Shown: positions 50,781 through 61,055 of the stretch, in pieces
Numbering within the stretch: position 1 is the first letter of the stretch
Layout of the letters: each line of letters starts with the position of its first letter
Source: Hippasteria phrygiana
Lineage: Eukaryota; Echinodermata; Asteroidea; Valvatida; Goniasteridae
Reading direction: 5' to 3'
NCBI GenBank assembly: GCA_037893225.1
Contig: JAZGUH010000406.1
Span: 744,001-808,000 of the forward strand
DNA length: 64,000 bases
Program-made: the position numbers and the translations under genes
Notes under the pieces: model-generated
Told to the model about the DNA's origin: nothing
Seen by the model: only the letters and a program-made list of their open reading frames with translations
Database searches by the model: none

Positions 50781-51347
50781 ATGTATAAAACGTTTCCAAA
50801 AACACCACACTGCGCGCTAGTATGCGGTAGGACTAATTCGGGTAAAACCAAATATATTTTAGATCTATTAGAAACTGAGTATAAAGATCACTTTGAAAAT
50901 ATCGTAGTTATTTGTCCTACGTTGAGCAACAACAAGACTTATCGCGAGAGACGTTGGTTGTGGTTAGACCCCGAGATATACCTATGCGATTTAGAGGTAG
51001 AAAAGGTGTCTCTCAACGAAGCTTTAGAATTTTATAGAGCTCGATTTAAAGGATCGCACGTTCTGTTTTTGATAGACGATTGTAGCTCGGAACAAGACAT
51101 AAAATATCGTAGGGCGGCGCTCGGGAAAAACACTTGCGTTTTAACGAAATTGGCGTTTAGCGGTAGGCACGACAATCACTACTGTTGGTTGATGACTCAA
51201 AAGTATAATTGCATAATGACAGATTTTAGAGCTCAAACTGCATTTGTCGTATTGTTCTATTGCAAAGATAAAAATAGTTTCGATCAATGCCTCGATGAAA
51301 ATGATGCGGTGCCTTTAGAAGAAAGATCGAGAATTAAAAAGATTTGA
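50781..51347 (+). pseudogene. ATP: Polinton DNA-packaging ATPase, nonsense plus LINE insertion (inner)
   Basis: 188 residues up to RSRIKKI, with Walker A GRTNSGKT and Walker B FLIDDC intact. A single base change creates TGA at 51345-51347. Eighteen bases later the gene is also interrupted by a 696-bp LINE fragment (51366-52061); the last codons resume at 52067 and end near 52110. Confidence 0.85.
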
Positions 51348-51365
51348 AGAGATGTGCCTTTTAGT

Positions 51366-52061
51366 GAAATGACTATGTCTCAACATGTTTCCTCAATTTG
51401 TAAAACTGTTAATTTTCATCTCCGAAACTTATCACGTGTTAGGAGCCTAATTGATGAAATCACATGTCACCATGCGGTTCGTGCTCTTGTCACATCCCGT
51501 CTTGACTACGGAAACTCTCTCCTTCAAGGATTATCTATTAAAGACACAAAACGACTTCAACGTCTCCAAAACAGGGCAGCAAAATTAATTTGTATGGCAA
51601 AAAAATTTGATCACGTCTCACCCCTCCTTCAACATCTTCACTGGCTTCCTATTCATCAACGTATTGATTTCAAATTGTTAACCATTACCTATAAATGTAT
51701 GAGTGACAGTGCCCCATCTTACCTCACTGAACTTATCGTTCCATATCAGCCCAATCGTCCACTTCGTTCTAGTTTAGATACCAGGATTTTAACAAAACCC
51801 ATAACCCGGTCATCCACATCTGCCAAAGGTTTTTATGCAGCTGCTCCAAACCTTTGGAACAGTCTTCCTTATAAAATTCGTCATGCCAGTTCTCTTACTC
51901 AATTCAAAACATCACTCAAAACTCACTTATACCAGTCATTTGTTTTATAGGCACCTTATTAATTAATTATGTTGTTTTTTTCTCGATATAAAGCGTTGTG
52001 ATACCACTTGTGTAAGAACGCTATATAAATGCCTTAATTATTGTTATTATTATTATTAATA
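51366..52061 (+). mobile_element. 5'-truncated LINE (L2/CR1-group) inserted in the ATPase gene
   Basis: The frame 51354-51950 encodes the C-terminal end of a non-LTR RT (TSRLDYGNSLLQGL, RLQNRAAKLIC, WLPIHQRIDFKLL, FYAAAPNLWNSLP). The 3' tail ends GCTATATAAATGCC and ATT repeats, common in L2/CR1-type LINEs. Direct repeats TTAGT at 51361-51365 and 52062-52066 flank it. The outer ATPase gene lacks the insert. Confidence 0.88.
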
Positions 52062-52104
52062 TTAGTAAATTATTGGTAAAAACTGATCCTCCAGTCTGTT
52101 GGCA

Positions 52105-52300
52105 GTTGATCTATAGTTGATCTATAGTTGATCTATAGATGATCTATTAGATAATCTATAGATAACTAATAGATGATCTATAGATAACTGTTAGATAACT
52201 ATTAGATAACTAATAGATGATCTATAGATAACTGTTAGATAACTAATAGATGATCTATAGATAACTGTTAGATAACTATAGATTATCTAGTCATCTATAA
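52105..52300 (+). repeat. 11-bp-type tandem array (inner)
   Basis: GATCTATAGTT and GATAACTGTTA/GATAACTAATA words in tandem, the counterpart of the outer array at 33935-34370 but shorter and more diverged. Confidence 0.8.
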
Positions 52301-52303
52301 AAT

Positions 52304-52534
52304 ATGATAGAATATCTAGACCTATTATTAAAACTAGTAATAGCCATAAACTTATCTTTATTTTCTTACGATTATATTTCTTGTAGAAATAAGATTAAAA
52401 AATATAGTTCTATTTTAAATGAGCAAGTCGATAGAATCTTTAAGCACGTTATCTCAAGAACCTCACCCAACAGTGGCTGCTACACCCAGCTTAGTGACGA
52501 CTGTAGCGACAACCCCAGAAGCAACTATGCCTAA
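52304..52534 (+). CDS. Small hydrophobic Polinton protein, 76 aa (inner)
   Basis: Homologue of the outer 64-residue protein. The first 50 residues are nearly identical (LLKLVIAINLSLFSYDYISC), after which the frames differ because the gene overlaps the start of the next one. Confidence 0.6.
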   Translation: MIEYLDLLLKLVIAINLSLFSYDYISCRNKIKKYSSILNEQVDRIFKHVISRTSPNSGCYTQLSDDCSDNPRSNYA

Positions 52535-53180
52535 AAATAGACTTTTAGGCGTAGTTGCTTCCGGTGATTCTAAAAAATATTTCGGTAAAGAATACTCCGT
52601 CAATGAAATAGAGAGCTTGACCCTGGAAAAACAAGAAAAGCTATATAAAAGATACGAAGCAAAGCTCGGCAAAGAAATGATAGTCAGTTTGGGGAGTTGC
52701 GTGTTGACCGTTTACGCAAAAGCTTTAGGCGCGACTTTGCCGCTGGCTTCACCATTCGGTTATAAACTTTGTTTAGATTCTGAAGAAGCCCTTATCAACG
52801 ACTTAGAAAAAGATCCCGTTATTTCTAGCAGCTTGTCTAGTTTACTTTGCGAAGTGCATTACAATTATGGGGTTTATTTATCTCCTTTGGTGGCTATGTT
52901 GATCACGACTAAACATTTACAGGTAGATAGTAGTAATAATAGTATTACAAATAATAGTAGTATTACAAATAATAGTAGTATTACAAATAATAGTAGTATT
53001 ACTATAAAAGATGAGTCTAGAAACGACAACGACGGATCAAGTAGCAGAGGCTCCCCAGCCTCCCCAAGAGACTCCCCAAGAGCCTCCCCAAGAGACTCCC
53101 CAAGAGCCTCCCCAGCCTCCCCAAGAGCCGGCTCAGTCGGCTCTATCAAGAGTCACAAAAAAAAGAGCAAAAGACCCTAA
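52419..53180 (+). CDS. Conserved Polinton protein with Ser-rich tail (inner)
   Basis: 253 residues. The core is highly similar to the outer 238-residue protein. The tail has SITNN repeats (an AATAGTAGTATTACA minisatellite at 52930-53000) and SPRDSPRASP repeats in the region overlapping the next gene. Function not known. Confidence 0.7.
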   Translation: MSKSIESLSTLSQEPHPTVAATPSLVTTVATTPEATMPKNRLLGVVASGDSKKYFGKEYSVNEIESLTLEKQEKLYKRYEAKLGKEMIVSLGSCVLTVYAKALGATLPLASPFGYKLCLDSEEALINDLEKDPVISSSLSSLLCEVHYNYGVYLSPLVAMLITTKHLQVDSSNNSITNNSSITNNSSITNNSSITIKDESRNDNDGSSSRGSPASPRDSPRASPRDSPRASPASPRAGSVGSIKSHKKKSKRP

Positions 53181-53463
53181 AAGAGTAGAGCAAGGTAAAA
53201 AACTGGCTGAAAGAAACAGAAAGATGAAAGAACAAATACAAAAAATGCAAAGTATAGAAGAAGAACCTCCCCAGCAAACGCCAGCGCTAACGATGAGAGA
53301 CATTCCGAGCTGGGGATATGCGATAGTTGGTTTGGTTGTTTTAGGAATTGGATATCTCGCGTTTAAAAAGAGTAAACCTGTAGATGCACATCGAGAGGTG
53401 GGAGTAGGGGTTACGATCGCAACTTCAACCCCTAAAGTTGAAGAACTATTAGAAATGGAATAA
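53011..53463 (+). CDS. Proline-rich single-span protein (inner)
   Basis: 150 residues: a PPQETPQEPPQ-type N-terminus, a basic middle (KRAKDPKRVEQGKKLAERNR), and a C-terminal span (YAIVGLVVLGIGYLAFKK). It overlaps the previous gene by 170 bp in another frame, so the Pro-Gln repeats here and the Ser-Pro-Arg repeats there are two readings of one DNA repeat. Confidence 0.75.
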   Translation: MSLETTTTDQVAEAPQPPQETPQEPPQETPQEPPQPPQEPAQSALSRVTKKRAKDPKRVEQGKKLAERNRKMKEQIQKMQSIEEEPPQQTPALTMRDIPSWGYAIVGLVVLGIGYLAFKKSKPVDAHREVGVGVTIATSTPKVEELLEME

Positions 53464-53494
53464 ATAAAAAAAATAAAATGTTAGTACAAGTAAA

Positions 53495-53728
53495 ATGGAT
53501 ACGAAGAACATTGCAAATACTCTTTATCACGGCGCTGTGTTGAGTTTGTTGACTGTAGGTTATACTATGTTGAGTAAAAAACTTTTGAAAATTAAGCCCG
53601 CCGATTTAGGAAAGCTAGACGTAGAAGATACGATTAAAATCACCGCTACGGTAGGTAGCGCTCTAGCTACTCAGACTTGGTTGGTGAGTCAAGGAGTAAT
53701 TCCTCAGAATGTGATAAATACTACGTAA
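53495..53728 (+). CDS. Small Polinton membrane protein, 77 aa (inner)
   Basis: Nearly identical to the outer 75-residue protein except at the C-terminus, where it ends QNVINTT and lacks mini-element b. Confidence 0.75.
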   Translation: MDTKNIANTLYHGAVLSLLTVGYTMLSKKLLKIKPADLGKLDVEDTIKITATVGSALATQTWLVSQGVIPQNVINTT

Positions 53729-53730
53729 TA

Positions 53731-53753
53731 TATAAAATATACGACTTTATAAA
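53731..53753 (+). promoter_or_regulatory. Conserved AT-rich box at a Polinton start codon (inner)
   Basis: TATAAAATATACGACTTTAT directly before the ATG at 53754; repeated at 55330-55352 and, on the other strand, at 31091-31113. Confidence 0.5.
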
Positions 53754-55322
53754 ATGGCTGAAGGTGGAGAAGATTTTGAAATGGGCGAGCGAGGTCGAGA
53801 AGACGAACAAAATGATGCTGATGCTGATGCTGATTTCGAATTAGACAGAGGCGATGAAGAGCCGTTTTCTGATTATCAAGAAGAATTAGAAAATCGGTTA
53901 AAACTACTACAAAATGAAGATAGCTCTACAACAATAGAAAAACTTAAGGTGATGTTGTTAAAAGAAAAACTATCCAATTTCTATAAATATACATATGAGA
54001 CTACTGGATATATACCAGATATTGAAGATACTACTAATTTTAGAAGTGATAAAGATGGGGGATTATCTGTAAAATGGGTTGGAAAAAAAAATAAATGGAT
54101 TAAATTAACACACACAAAAAATCCGCGCTTGTTTTTACAATTAAAAACTATTCAAAGTAAAACTAACGCAGAATTTATCAGACATAATCTTGGTTTTAAT
54201 GATTATACATCTGGTAGATCCATTAGTAAACCTCAACAAGAAATAAGCCAGATACACCCCGAAAATATTGAGATTAGTGAACTTCCAAAAGCGGCCGATG
54301 ATGTTAACGATATCGTAAAAACAGTAGTCGTAGATGTATTGAGAGAAGAAGAAGTAGATTTGACGAAACAAGATGTTGATTTTACTGGATTACAATATGA
54401 AGTAGATATACTACTTGATACATTAAATCAACGAGAAAAATCATTAGATGAACGAGCGAAAAAATTTAGTGAAATAGTAAATATATTAGATGGACGAGTA
54501 GAAACATTAGATAGATCGAGAGAAGTAGTAGCTAAACGAAGAACAGCATTAGATGAACGAGAAAAAGTATTAGATGAACGAGCAACAGTAATGGCTAAAA
54601 TTACAGGATTAAAGAACCTTAGAGAAATTGCTGGTTTAAGCAAAGCGTTAGAAACTCGCAAAGGTGAGTTAGAATTAAATTTAGCTCAATTAAGAAGGTT
54701 AGATGATGAAATTAATCAAACCAAAGCTGAACTAACTGAAGCAACGAGCGAAGGAGAGAGACGAGAAATAGCCAATCGATTAAAAGATCTAAATGATGAA
54801 AGATCCGCTAGAATGACAGCGGCGCTCGAAAATGAACGAGGACTGAAAAGTCAAATCGCTAGAATAAAAGAAACGATTAATAAAATACTAGATGGTGATA
54901 CCTCATTAGTAGAAAAGATTAGAATTCTGTTTCGAGAACAGGGCGTGACGGTAGTAAGTATATTGACCGCGTTTGCTTTAGCTATAAGTACGATCGTTTC
55001 TTCTTTGGTGGCGGCTATTGGTGGCGGCGGTTCGGCTGCAGCAGCTGGTGCGGCGGTTGTTCCTGCTTCGACTCCGGTTCCGCCTAAGCCCGGAGGTAAC
55101 GTGAAAGATTGGATAAGTAATCATTTAAAAAACTTGGCTAATTTGCTAAAAAAGCTGGGGGGTAAGTTATTAGCTGCTTTACCGGGTATTTTGGGTAGTA
55201 TCGCGAGTTGGTTGTTCAATCTATTGAGCAAGAGTGTCGGTTGGTTGGCGGAGCACGTGTGGGCGTTATTGGTAGGTGTCGGTACTTTGATTCTCGTATA
55301 CATGCAAAAAAATTTAAAATAA
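53754..55322 (+). CDS. Large acidic/coiled-coil membrane protein (inner, intact)
   Basis: 522 residues. Acidic start (ADADADFELD), then a unique central region (about 40-190) unrelated to the outer copy. Next comes a long coiled coil (about 220-370) with LDERE/LDERA heptads, a hydrophobic segment (VVSILTAFALAISTIVSSLV, about 400-420), a Pro linker, and an amphipathic to hydrophobic C-terminal 80 residues (ISNHLKNLANLLKKLGGKLL, LLVGVGTLILVYMQ). It resembles a membrane-spanning spike or entry-associated component in architecture only; no family recognised. Confidence 0.78.
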   Translation: MAEGGEDFEMGERGREDEQNDADADADFELDRGDEEPFSDYQEELENRLKLLQNEDSSTTIEKLKVMLLKEKLSNFYKYTYETTGYIPDIEDTTNFRSDKDGGLSVKWVGKKNKWIKLTHTKNPRLFLQLKTIQSKTNAEFIRHNLGFNDYTSGRSISKPQQEISQIHPENIEISELPKAADDVNDIVKTVVVDVLREEEVDLTKQDVDFTGLQYEVDILLDTLNQREKSLDERAKKFSEIVNILDGRVETLDRSREVVAKRRTALDEREKVLDERATVMAKITGLKNLREIAGLSKALETRKGELELNLAQLRRLDDEINQTKAELTEATSEGERREIANRLKDLNDERSARMTAALENERGLKSQIARIKETINKILDGDTSLVEKIRILFREQGVTVVSILTAFALAISTIVSSLVAAIGGGGSAAAAGAAVVPASTPVPPKPGGNVKDWISNHLKNLANLLKKLGGKLLAALPGILGSIASWLFNLLSKSVGWLAEHVWALLVGVGTLILVYMQKNLK

Positions 55323-55352
55323 TAAGTTGTATAAAATATACGACTTTATAAA

Positions 55353-55903
55353 ATGACCGCAGAATCCGTTTACCCTAAATTTCCCGTTGTCCCAAGTGAA
55401 ACTAACGAGTCTTCAGTCTTTAGGTTAAATAAAATCGAACGAGTGCAAAAAGAGATAGCCAACGAGAGAGATAAGAGAGAACGGTTGCACAAAAAGTATA
55501 ATAAAATTATTACCTGTTTATCTAACGCAGAGACCGTTATAGAATGTTTCGGAGCTTTATCCGGTACAATAGGCATAGTCAGCGTTGTCGGTGTCATTAG
55601 TATACCTATAGGCGTGGTGTTAGAAGGCTTAGCTATAGGATGCGTAGGTGTAAGTTTGGTATTAAAACGATTTAGTAAAAAGTTTAGAGGTAAAGCTAAG
55701 AAACACGATGAGATTAGAGTAGTAGCCGAAACAAAATTAAATACGATAAATGAATTAGTGTCTCAGGCTGTAGACGATGGCGATGTAAGTCACGAAGAAT
55801 TTACTTTGATTAACGATGAATTAAAAAAGTTTTATGGAATGAAAGAAGCTATTAGGACTCAAACTAAAGCGAGAGAAGAGTCTGTTTCTAACCAAAAAGA
55901 AAT
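55353..55903 (+). pseudogene. Polinton membrane protein, 3' end deleted (inner)
   Basis: Homologue of the outer 209-residue protein up to NQKEI (about residue 184). The sequence then switches at about 55903 to the 3' part of a minor-capsid-like gene, so the last codons to the stop at 55961 are foreign. This junction marks the deletion that removed the distal end and TIR of the inner element. Confidence 0.85.
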
Positions 55904-56140
55904 TGCGATCAGTTATCTACGTCTAATAATTTCTATAACGGAGGGGGTACGCACTTGCTAGACGTTATACCGATAACGAAAAGAGATAATACGATTATCG
56001 AGCGTACAAGATTAACCGCTCGTAGACTCGTGGGCGATAGGATAAACCAACTTAGCTTTAGTATCAGAGATCGCGACGGCGCTTTAATCAATAATCGAGA
56101 AAAAAAGATTAGTTTTAACTTGACGATCGGTAAATTTTAA
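55904..56140 (+). pseudogene. Minor-capsid-like gene, 3' part (outer, resumes here)
   Basis: Encodes DQLSTSNNFYNGGGTHLLDV to ISFNLTIGKF, matching the C-terminal 80 residues of the complete gene at 46181-45483. Together with 39380-39656 it accounts for most of the target gene interrupted by the inner Polinton. Confidence 0.85.
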
Positions 56141-56174
56141 GCGATTTTTGAAGATTTGTTTACGCTTTATTAAA

Positions 56175-56896
56175 ATGGAATCGCACGTTTTTGAAATGGT
56201 TGATGGCGAACAAACTTTTAGTTTATCAAAACCTATAGATAACTCTAATGGAAATTACTGTATGAGTTTAAACAACGCGATATTTACCATCGGTTTTTAT
56301 AATATAACTCAACGTATGACTATAAGATGGGGAATATATACTTGGAGTGAGGACATTAACGGTGAAATGGTAATTCCAGCTGGAAATTATACTATCGATG
56401 AGTTAATAGCTGAATTTAATAAATTAACTTTTATTGCAGTTTCCGCGGACAAGATTAATAAAAAGATTATTTTTAATGTCGGTATAATATCGGAAAATAA
56501 AAGTGTTCAGATTGATTTCGATCTACATACTCGAAAAGTGTTGAGTCTACCCCTACTTGGAGCCCCATGGATGATGGTGAACTTGTAGGATATTATAGTA
56601 TGAATTACGTGAATGCAATTTTTTTACATTGCGATCAGTTATCTACGTCTAATAATTTCTATAACGGAAGGAGCACGCACTTGTTAGACGTTATACCGAT
56701 TGCATATATTGAGGCCCATTCGGATACAATCGCGACGTTGCAGAATAAAATAAAAACTGTCATACCGCTAATTAGGAGTAAAATACCCGAACTGAGTTTT
56801 TCTTTCAGAGACCACGACGGCGAGTTAATCAATAATAACCATAAGAAATTTATTTTTCGAGTAGATATTTATAAAAATTCTTGTTCTAATCTTTAG
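56175..56896 (+). pseudogene. Second minor-capsid-like gene, frameshifted (outer)
   Basis: MESHVFEMVDGEQTF start at 56175. The first segment is open to 56588 and the remainder (MDDGELVGYYSMNYVNAIFL onward) is in another frame to 56896. It resembles inner paralogue 1 most closely. The outer element therefore has two genes of this kind where the inner has three. Confidence 0.7.
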
Positions 56897-56907
56897 CTAC
56901 GCGAGTA
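56894..56907 (-). repeat. Half palindromic mini-element h (outer PolB C-terminus)
   Basis: TAGCTACGCGAGTA, one arm of the family. Read on the minus strand it replaces the last PolB codons and provides the TAG stop. The inner PolB has about 15 different final residues. Confidence 0.65.
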
Positions 56908-57141
56908 TAGAACGGTGACCATAAGCCAGAGTGTCTGTACCATTAGGTAAAATATATCTCTTCGTATCTAAAGGATTTAACGATTGCTTGACTTGAGCCT
57001 CCGTGTATATCATGTGATGTTTGGATCCAATTTTTTTCATATTGTTTGAATAGCACTCGCTCGCTAAAACACAATTTTTCTAATTTCCGTAAGATAGATT
57101 GTTGTTTATAACCGTTTTGTTTACGCCTTTGGCCTTCTTTA

Positions 57142-57170
57142 TACTCGCGTAGCTACGACCGTAGGGAGTA
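57142..57170 (+). repeat. Palindromic mini-element i, exact consensus (outer PolB only)
   Basis: TACTCGCGTAGCTACG then ACCGTAGGGAGTA. It lies after motif C in the outer PolB and adds about ten residues (TPYGRSYAS region) absent from the inner gene at the same position (43712). The gain is a multiple of three. Confidence 0.87.
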
Positions 57171-59779
57171 ACGTCGTGTTCCCCGTATAAAATCGAGTAC
57201 ATCTTTGATCTGATGCATGTAGCTTCGCTTATAACTTTTCCTCCGCATTCGTCTTTAAATTTACCGATGACTTTCTTGTTAGTCTCGTCGTATAAAAAGT
57301 GGCTTTTCTCGTAGTTGCTAAAATCGTACGAGTCGGACTGTTTTTTCATATCTAGATAAACGTCTTTCGTATAGATTATCAAAAGCAGCGAGTCCGTGTC
57401 TGTATACATCAATCTTACTTTATCGCCATACGTCTTTTTTAATTGGTTGTAATAAAAGTCGTACATTAGAGTTTTTGATAAGTCTAAGATACTAACGCCT
57501 CCATAAATCGGTTTATTTAAATACGTTTTCTTTTTGTACGATTCCACGAATGATAAATCACATTCTTCAAAAGCGGTAGTAGACTTATAGCTAGGTTTAG
57601 AAACTATTTTTTTGTATTTTTTCACTTGATCGTCTCGCAATAAAACTCCATCTATTCTATTTCTGACATTTTCCATCGTTTTACCGAATACGGAATTATT
57701 CATCAATTTGAACAAATCTTTTTCAAAATCTGACTTTGCTTTCGTTCTTAGTTGCTGTTTTTATCGATGTACGATTTCATCCAAGGTTTTTGTTTAAATT
57801 GTAACGCCCGATGTACTTTAGTTAGTTTTAGGCCCATTTTTAGACACTGTTTCAAATTGACGTAGTGCAATACATATTTTTCTTTGCGATATAACGTACC
57901 GGTTAATTGTTTTACCTTAGCGCTATCTCCTAACTCCTTCGATAAATTTAGTTGATACTCCGATAACCATTCTTTAGGTATGATTATATTTTCAGCGGCT
58001 AAAGGATAATCGTTGTGTAGATCGTGTAGTTCGGTTGGATATTCCAAATCAACTTCAAAAATGTATCCCGTTTTAGTCTCATCTTTTAACGCCATGATAC
58101 GATCGTGAGTAAATTGACTAGGGACGACCCAATTAAATCCTCCGTAGGGTAAATATCGACTCATGGCCCATCCGTAGAGGTTGTTGGCGTCTAGATAGAG
58201 AATATACGAATCGGGTTTATCGGAATCGTAATCTTTCAGATACTTATTATTAGCCTTAAAATATCTCGCGCTTCCGACGCTCGATATTCCTCCTCTTTTT
58301 GCTTTTTCCAAAAATAGATGTTGATCTATTTCGGTTAAAAGTTCTAATTCTATTTTCGTATGTCTTAATAGAGCGTCCCAACTTAATCCCGGTGCTGTGA
58401 AGTAGTTGGCTGGATCCAACTTGTAGTTTGTTCTACACATTCGCCTAAAATTCTCAAATACGCCTGCTAGTAATAGAGTGTCTGTGGTTACGTATAAGTT
58501 GTGGTATTCGCCCATGTTTTTGAGATCAAAGGACTGCCACACTCGTTGGGCGCGCGAGTAATCTTCGTCGCTTATATGTTCATCTTTTAGCGCGCTGTAA
58601 AAACATTCCTTGGGCGGTATAGAGTAGTTTCGCTAAATCTTTCAAAACTATCCATATACTCGTACGGATATACACCCTTTTGTAATAAGATGTCCGCGTT
58701 CTCTTCGCCAAAACGCTTTAGGAGTAATCTAAAAGATTCTCTCGGGCAAGACTTTACCAAATTGCTGAGACCGCTAGACATAAAATGAAACGAGTCGATA
58801 AATCTATATTGACCGATCGAAAATGAAATGTATTTTTCTGAATTTTTGGGTATACACCAGATATCTTGTTGATACTTGGAAATACCCTGCATGATCAAGT
58901 GCGCGTCATAATTTTCTAAGTTGTGAAAGACGACTGGTATTGTCGTTTCACCTGGTTTAACTCGTAATTTAAGATTACAGTAAGCGTGCGCAGCGCCACG
59001 ATATTTACCGGTAGTGTGACAATGATCTCTTACTTTTCTAAATTTGTTAATTTTCTTGTTACACTCCATACACTTTTTTTCTACGTACCCCTTTTCGTTT
59101 TTGTACGAGTAGTTTTGTTTTTCTTCCTTTATTTCCAAATTGGGTTCTTCCGGCTCGTCGCATTGACAATTACACGAGTAATTAGGATAAATTGGTTTTT
59201 CGCAAATCCAGCACTCGTTAGAGTTTAGGTGAACTTTTTCTTCTTTTAGCGTATATATTATCGGCTTAATGCGAGTGAGTAAGTCATTAATCTGAGGTTC
59301 GAGTTCTTGCAACGAGGCTATAAAATTGTCTACAGCGTGTCTGCCTCTATAAGTCTTTCGCTTCATTTTACGACCATCGCATCTAACTACAACGTACGAA
59401 TAACCGCACGCTTTGTGAATATGAGTTTTAGACGGCGGTTCTACCGTCGCCTTCGTTGTTTTTTCTAATATAGATTCAAAATCTGCGTATATGACGTACG
59501 GCGCGTCTTGTAAATTTTTAAAGTTTTTAAACGTTAATTTGCTTTTGTCTAAGTATTTGTTTACGTTTCCACGCGGCATTTTGACAGTAGATAAATCAGA
59601 GTCTATTCCTTCGCAATCTTTTATGTGTATGTCTAGTTTTTCTTTTGAATTAAAATGCGCTAAACATCTCAAACAAAACATTTTATGATGTTGACTATTG
59701 GTAACGCCGGATAAGAATCTAGACAAGTTATTTATCCAACAATAATGACCTTTATATAATAGCAAACTGATAGTTTTTG

Positions 59780-59807
59780 TACTCCCTACAGTCGTAGACG
59801 TATCGTA
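59780..59807 (-). repeat. Palindromic mini-element j (outer PolB only)
   Basis: GTACTCCCTACAGTCGTAG... in the stretch after RPYD. The outer gene has about seven more residues (TSTTVGSTK) than the inner one (RPYDIETIS) here. Confidence 0.8.
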
Positions 59808-59905
59808 TGGTCTTTTAGACAAATATAGCGGATATATCAAACCGAAGGGGTCGTGGTACATTGTTTTTTTATTGGGATTTTCGTAACCAAACACGTTTAT
59901 ATTTA

Positions 59906-61055
59906 AATCAAAAAATTAGCTGGCCTGACGTTTCGAACTTAAGCAAGTTCTTTCTCAAAGGTGAATGACAGAGTACAAGAAACAAACATGTAGGGAACAC
60001 ACATGCATGACGGGGTGGGTGGAGAAACACAAAAGAGGGATGCAAAGGAGCTTGGCAGATAGGCAGTGGGTGAACATCAAAGGGAGAGGCAAGGACAGCC
60101 AGGATGACAGGAACAAAGAGGTGTGATTAGGGTAAGGAGGGATTAAGATGAAGGTAGAAGCTGGGGAATTGGACAAGGGAGTGTGGTTCAGGGAAGAGGG
60201 GGGGGGGGGGGGGGTTTGAATAGAAGGTGGTAATAGGGCAAGAAAAGGAACAAAGAGAAGTGGCAAGGATAAACAGGAAATGGAAAGACAACACCATTTG
60301 GCCAAGAGACCCCAAGAGGGTTTTGCCAGGAGGATAATCTGTAAACAAATGACAATGGGGGAAAACAATTTAAAGTTAATCATTCCCTTCCTGGATGTTG
60401 AGACCATGTGGTTGAATAGTCCGAAGACGTTTCATCCAAACTTTCTCTCGGCTGAGGCGAACTGAGTCCTTGCGGTGGCAAAGTGATTCTATGCCCTGTA
60501 GAATCATATCAGAAATGGAATGGTTAGGCAAGTTGAAGTGATGACCAACAGGGGTGTCCATTTTCTTGGTGTTCACAGTCGACCGATGGCCATAGAAACG
60601 CTTTTTGAGCGTGTTCTTGGTCTCCCCGACATACTGGATACCACAAACCCTGCAAGAAATGAGATATATGACATTAGAGGTGTTGCAAGTGATGTTGCCA
60701 TTGGTTCTGTGAGTAGTTCCAGATGAATGGCCAGAAAAGGAGTCAGACTCCTGCATGTGAGTCTGGCAAACAACACACCTGGAATCGCACTTAAAAGTAC
60801 CATGCTGTATGGGAGGGGATGCAGCCAAGGTGGGGACCTCGGCTCGAACAATCAGGTCTCGTAGATTGCGGGGGCGCCTATAAGCCAATACTGGGTTGTC
60901 AGGGGCGGCACGGGCAAGGCGATCTGAAGTATGAAGGATATGATGGTTGTCGTTAGTTATTTTACGAAGGGGAGGGAGACTGGGATGAAAGGTGGTGACT
61001 AAGGGAATCTTGGGGTCGGCATTAGTGCTAGGCGTCTTTTCCTTGAGAGCCAAAT
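59906..61055 (-). mobile_element. Penelope-like element fragment inserted in outer PolB
   Basis: 1150 bp flanked by a 12-bp duplication, CGTTTATATTTA (59894-59905 and 61056-61067). The minus strand encodes a Cys-containing linker (KCDSRCVVCQTHM) and a GIY-YIG endonuclease domain (NVIYLISCRVCGIQYVGETK, LKKRFYGHRS), then a 3' tail with a G run at 60199-60216. Only the 3' end of a Penelope-like element is present. A GAACTT/AAGTTC stem followed by CGAAACGTC near its 3' end resembles the hammerhead region of these elements. Confidence 0.9.

Noticed and set aside
53754..55322. Identification of the 522-residue protein as a fusion glycoprotein
   Set aside because: It has coiled coil and hydrophobic segments but no signal peptide or Cys pattern that would support a specific entry-protein class.
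30461..55903. Recent inverted duplication or assembly palindrome of one Polinton
   Set aside because: Homologous proteins differ at many positions, TIRs are diverged, and insertions differ between arms, so the arms are separate lineages.
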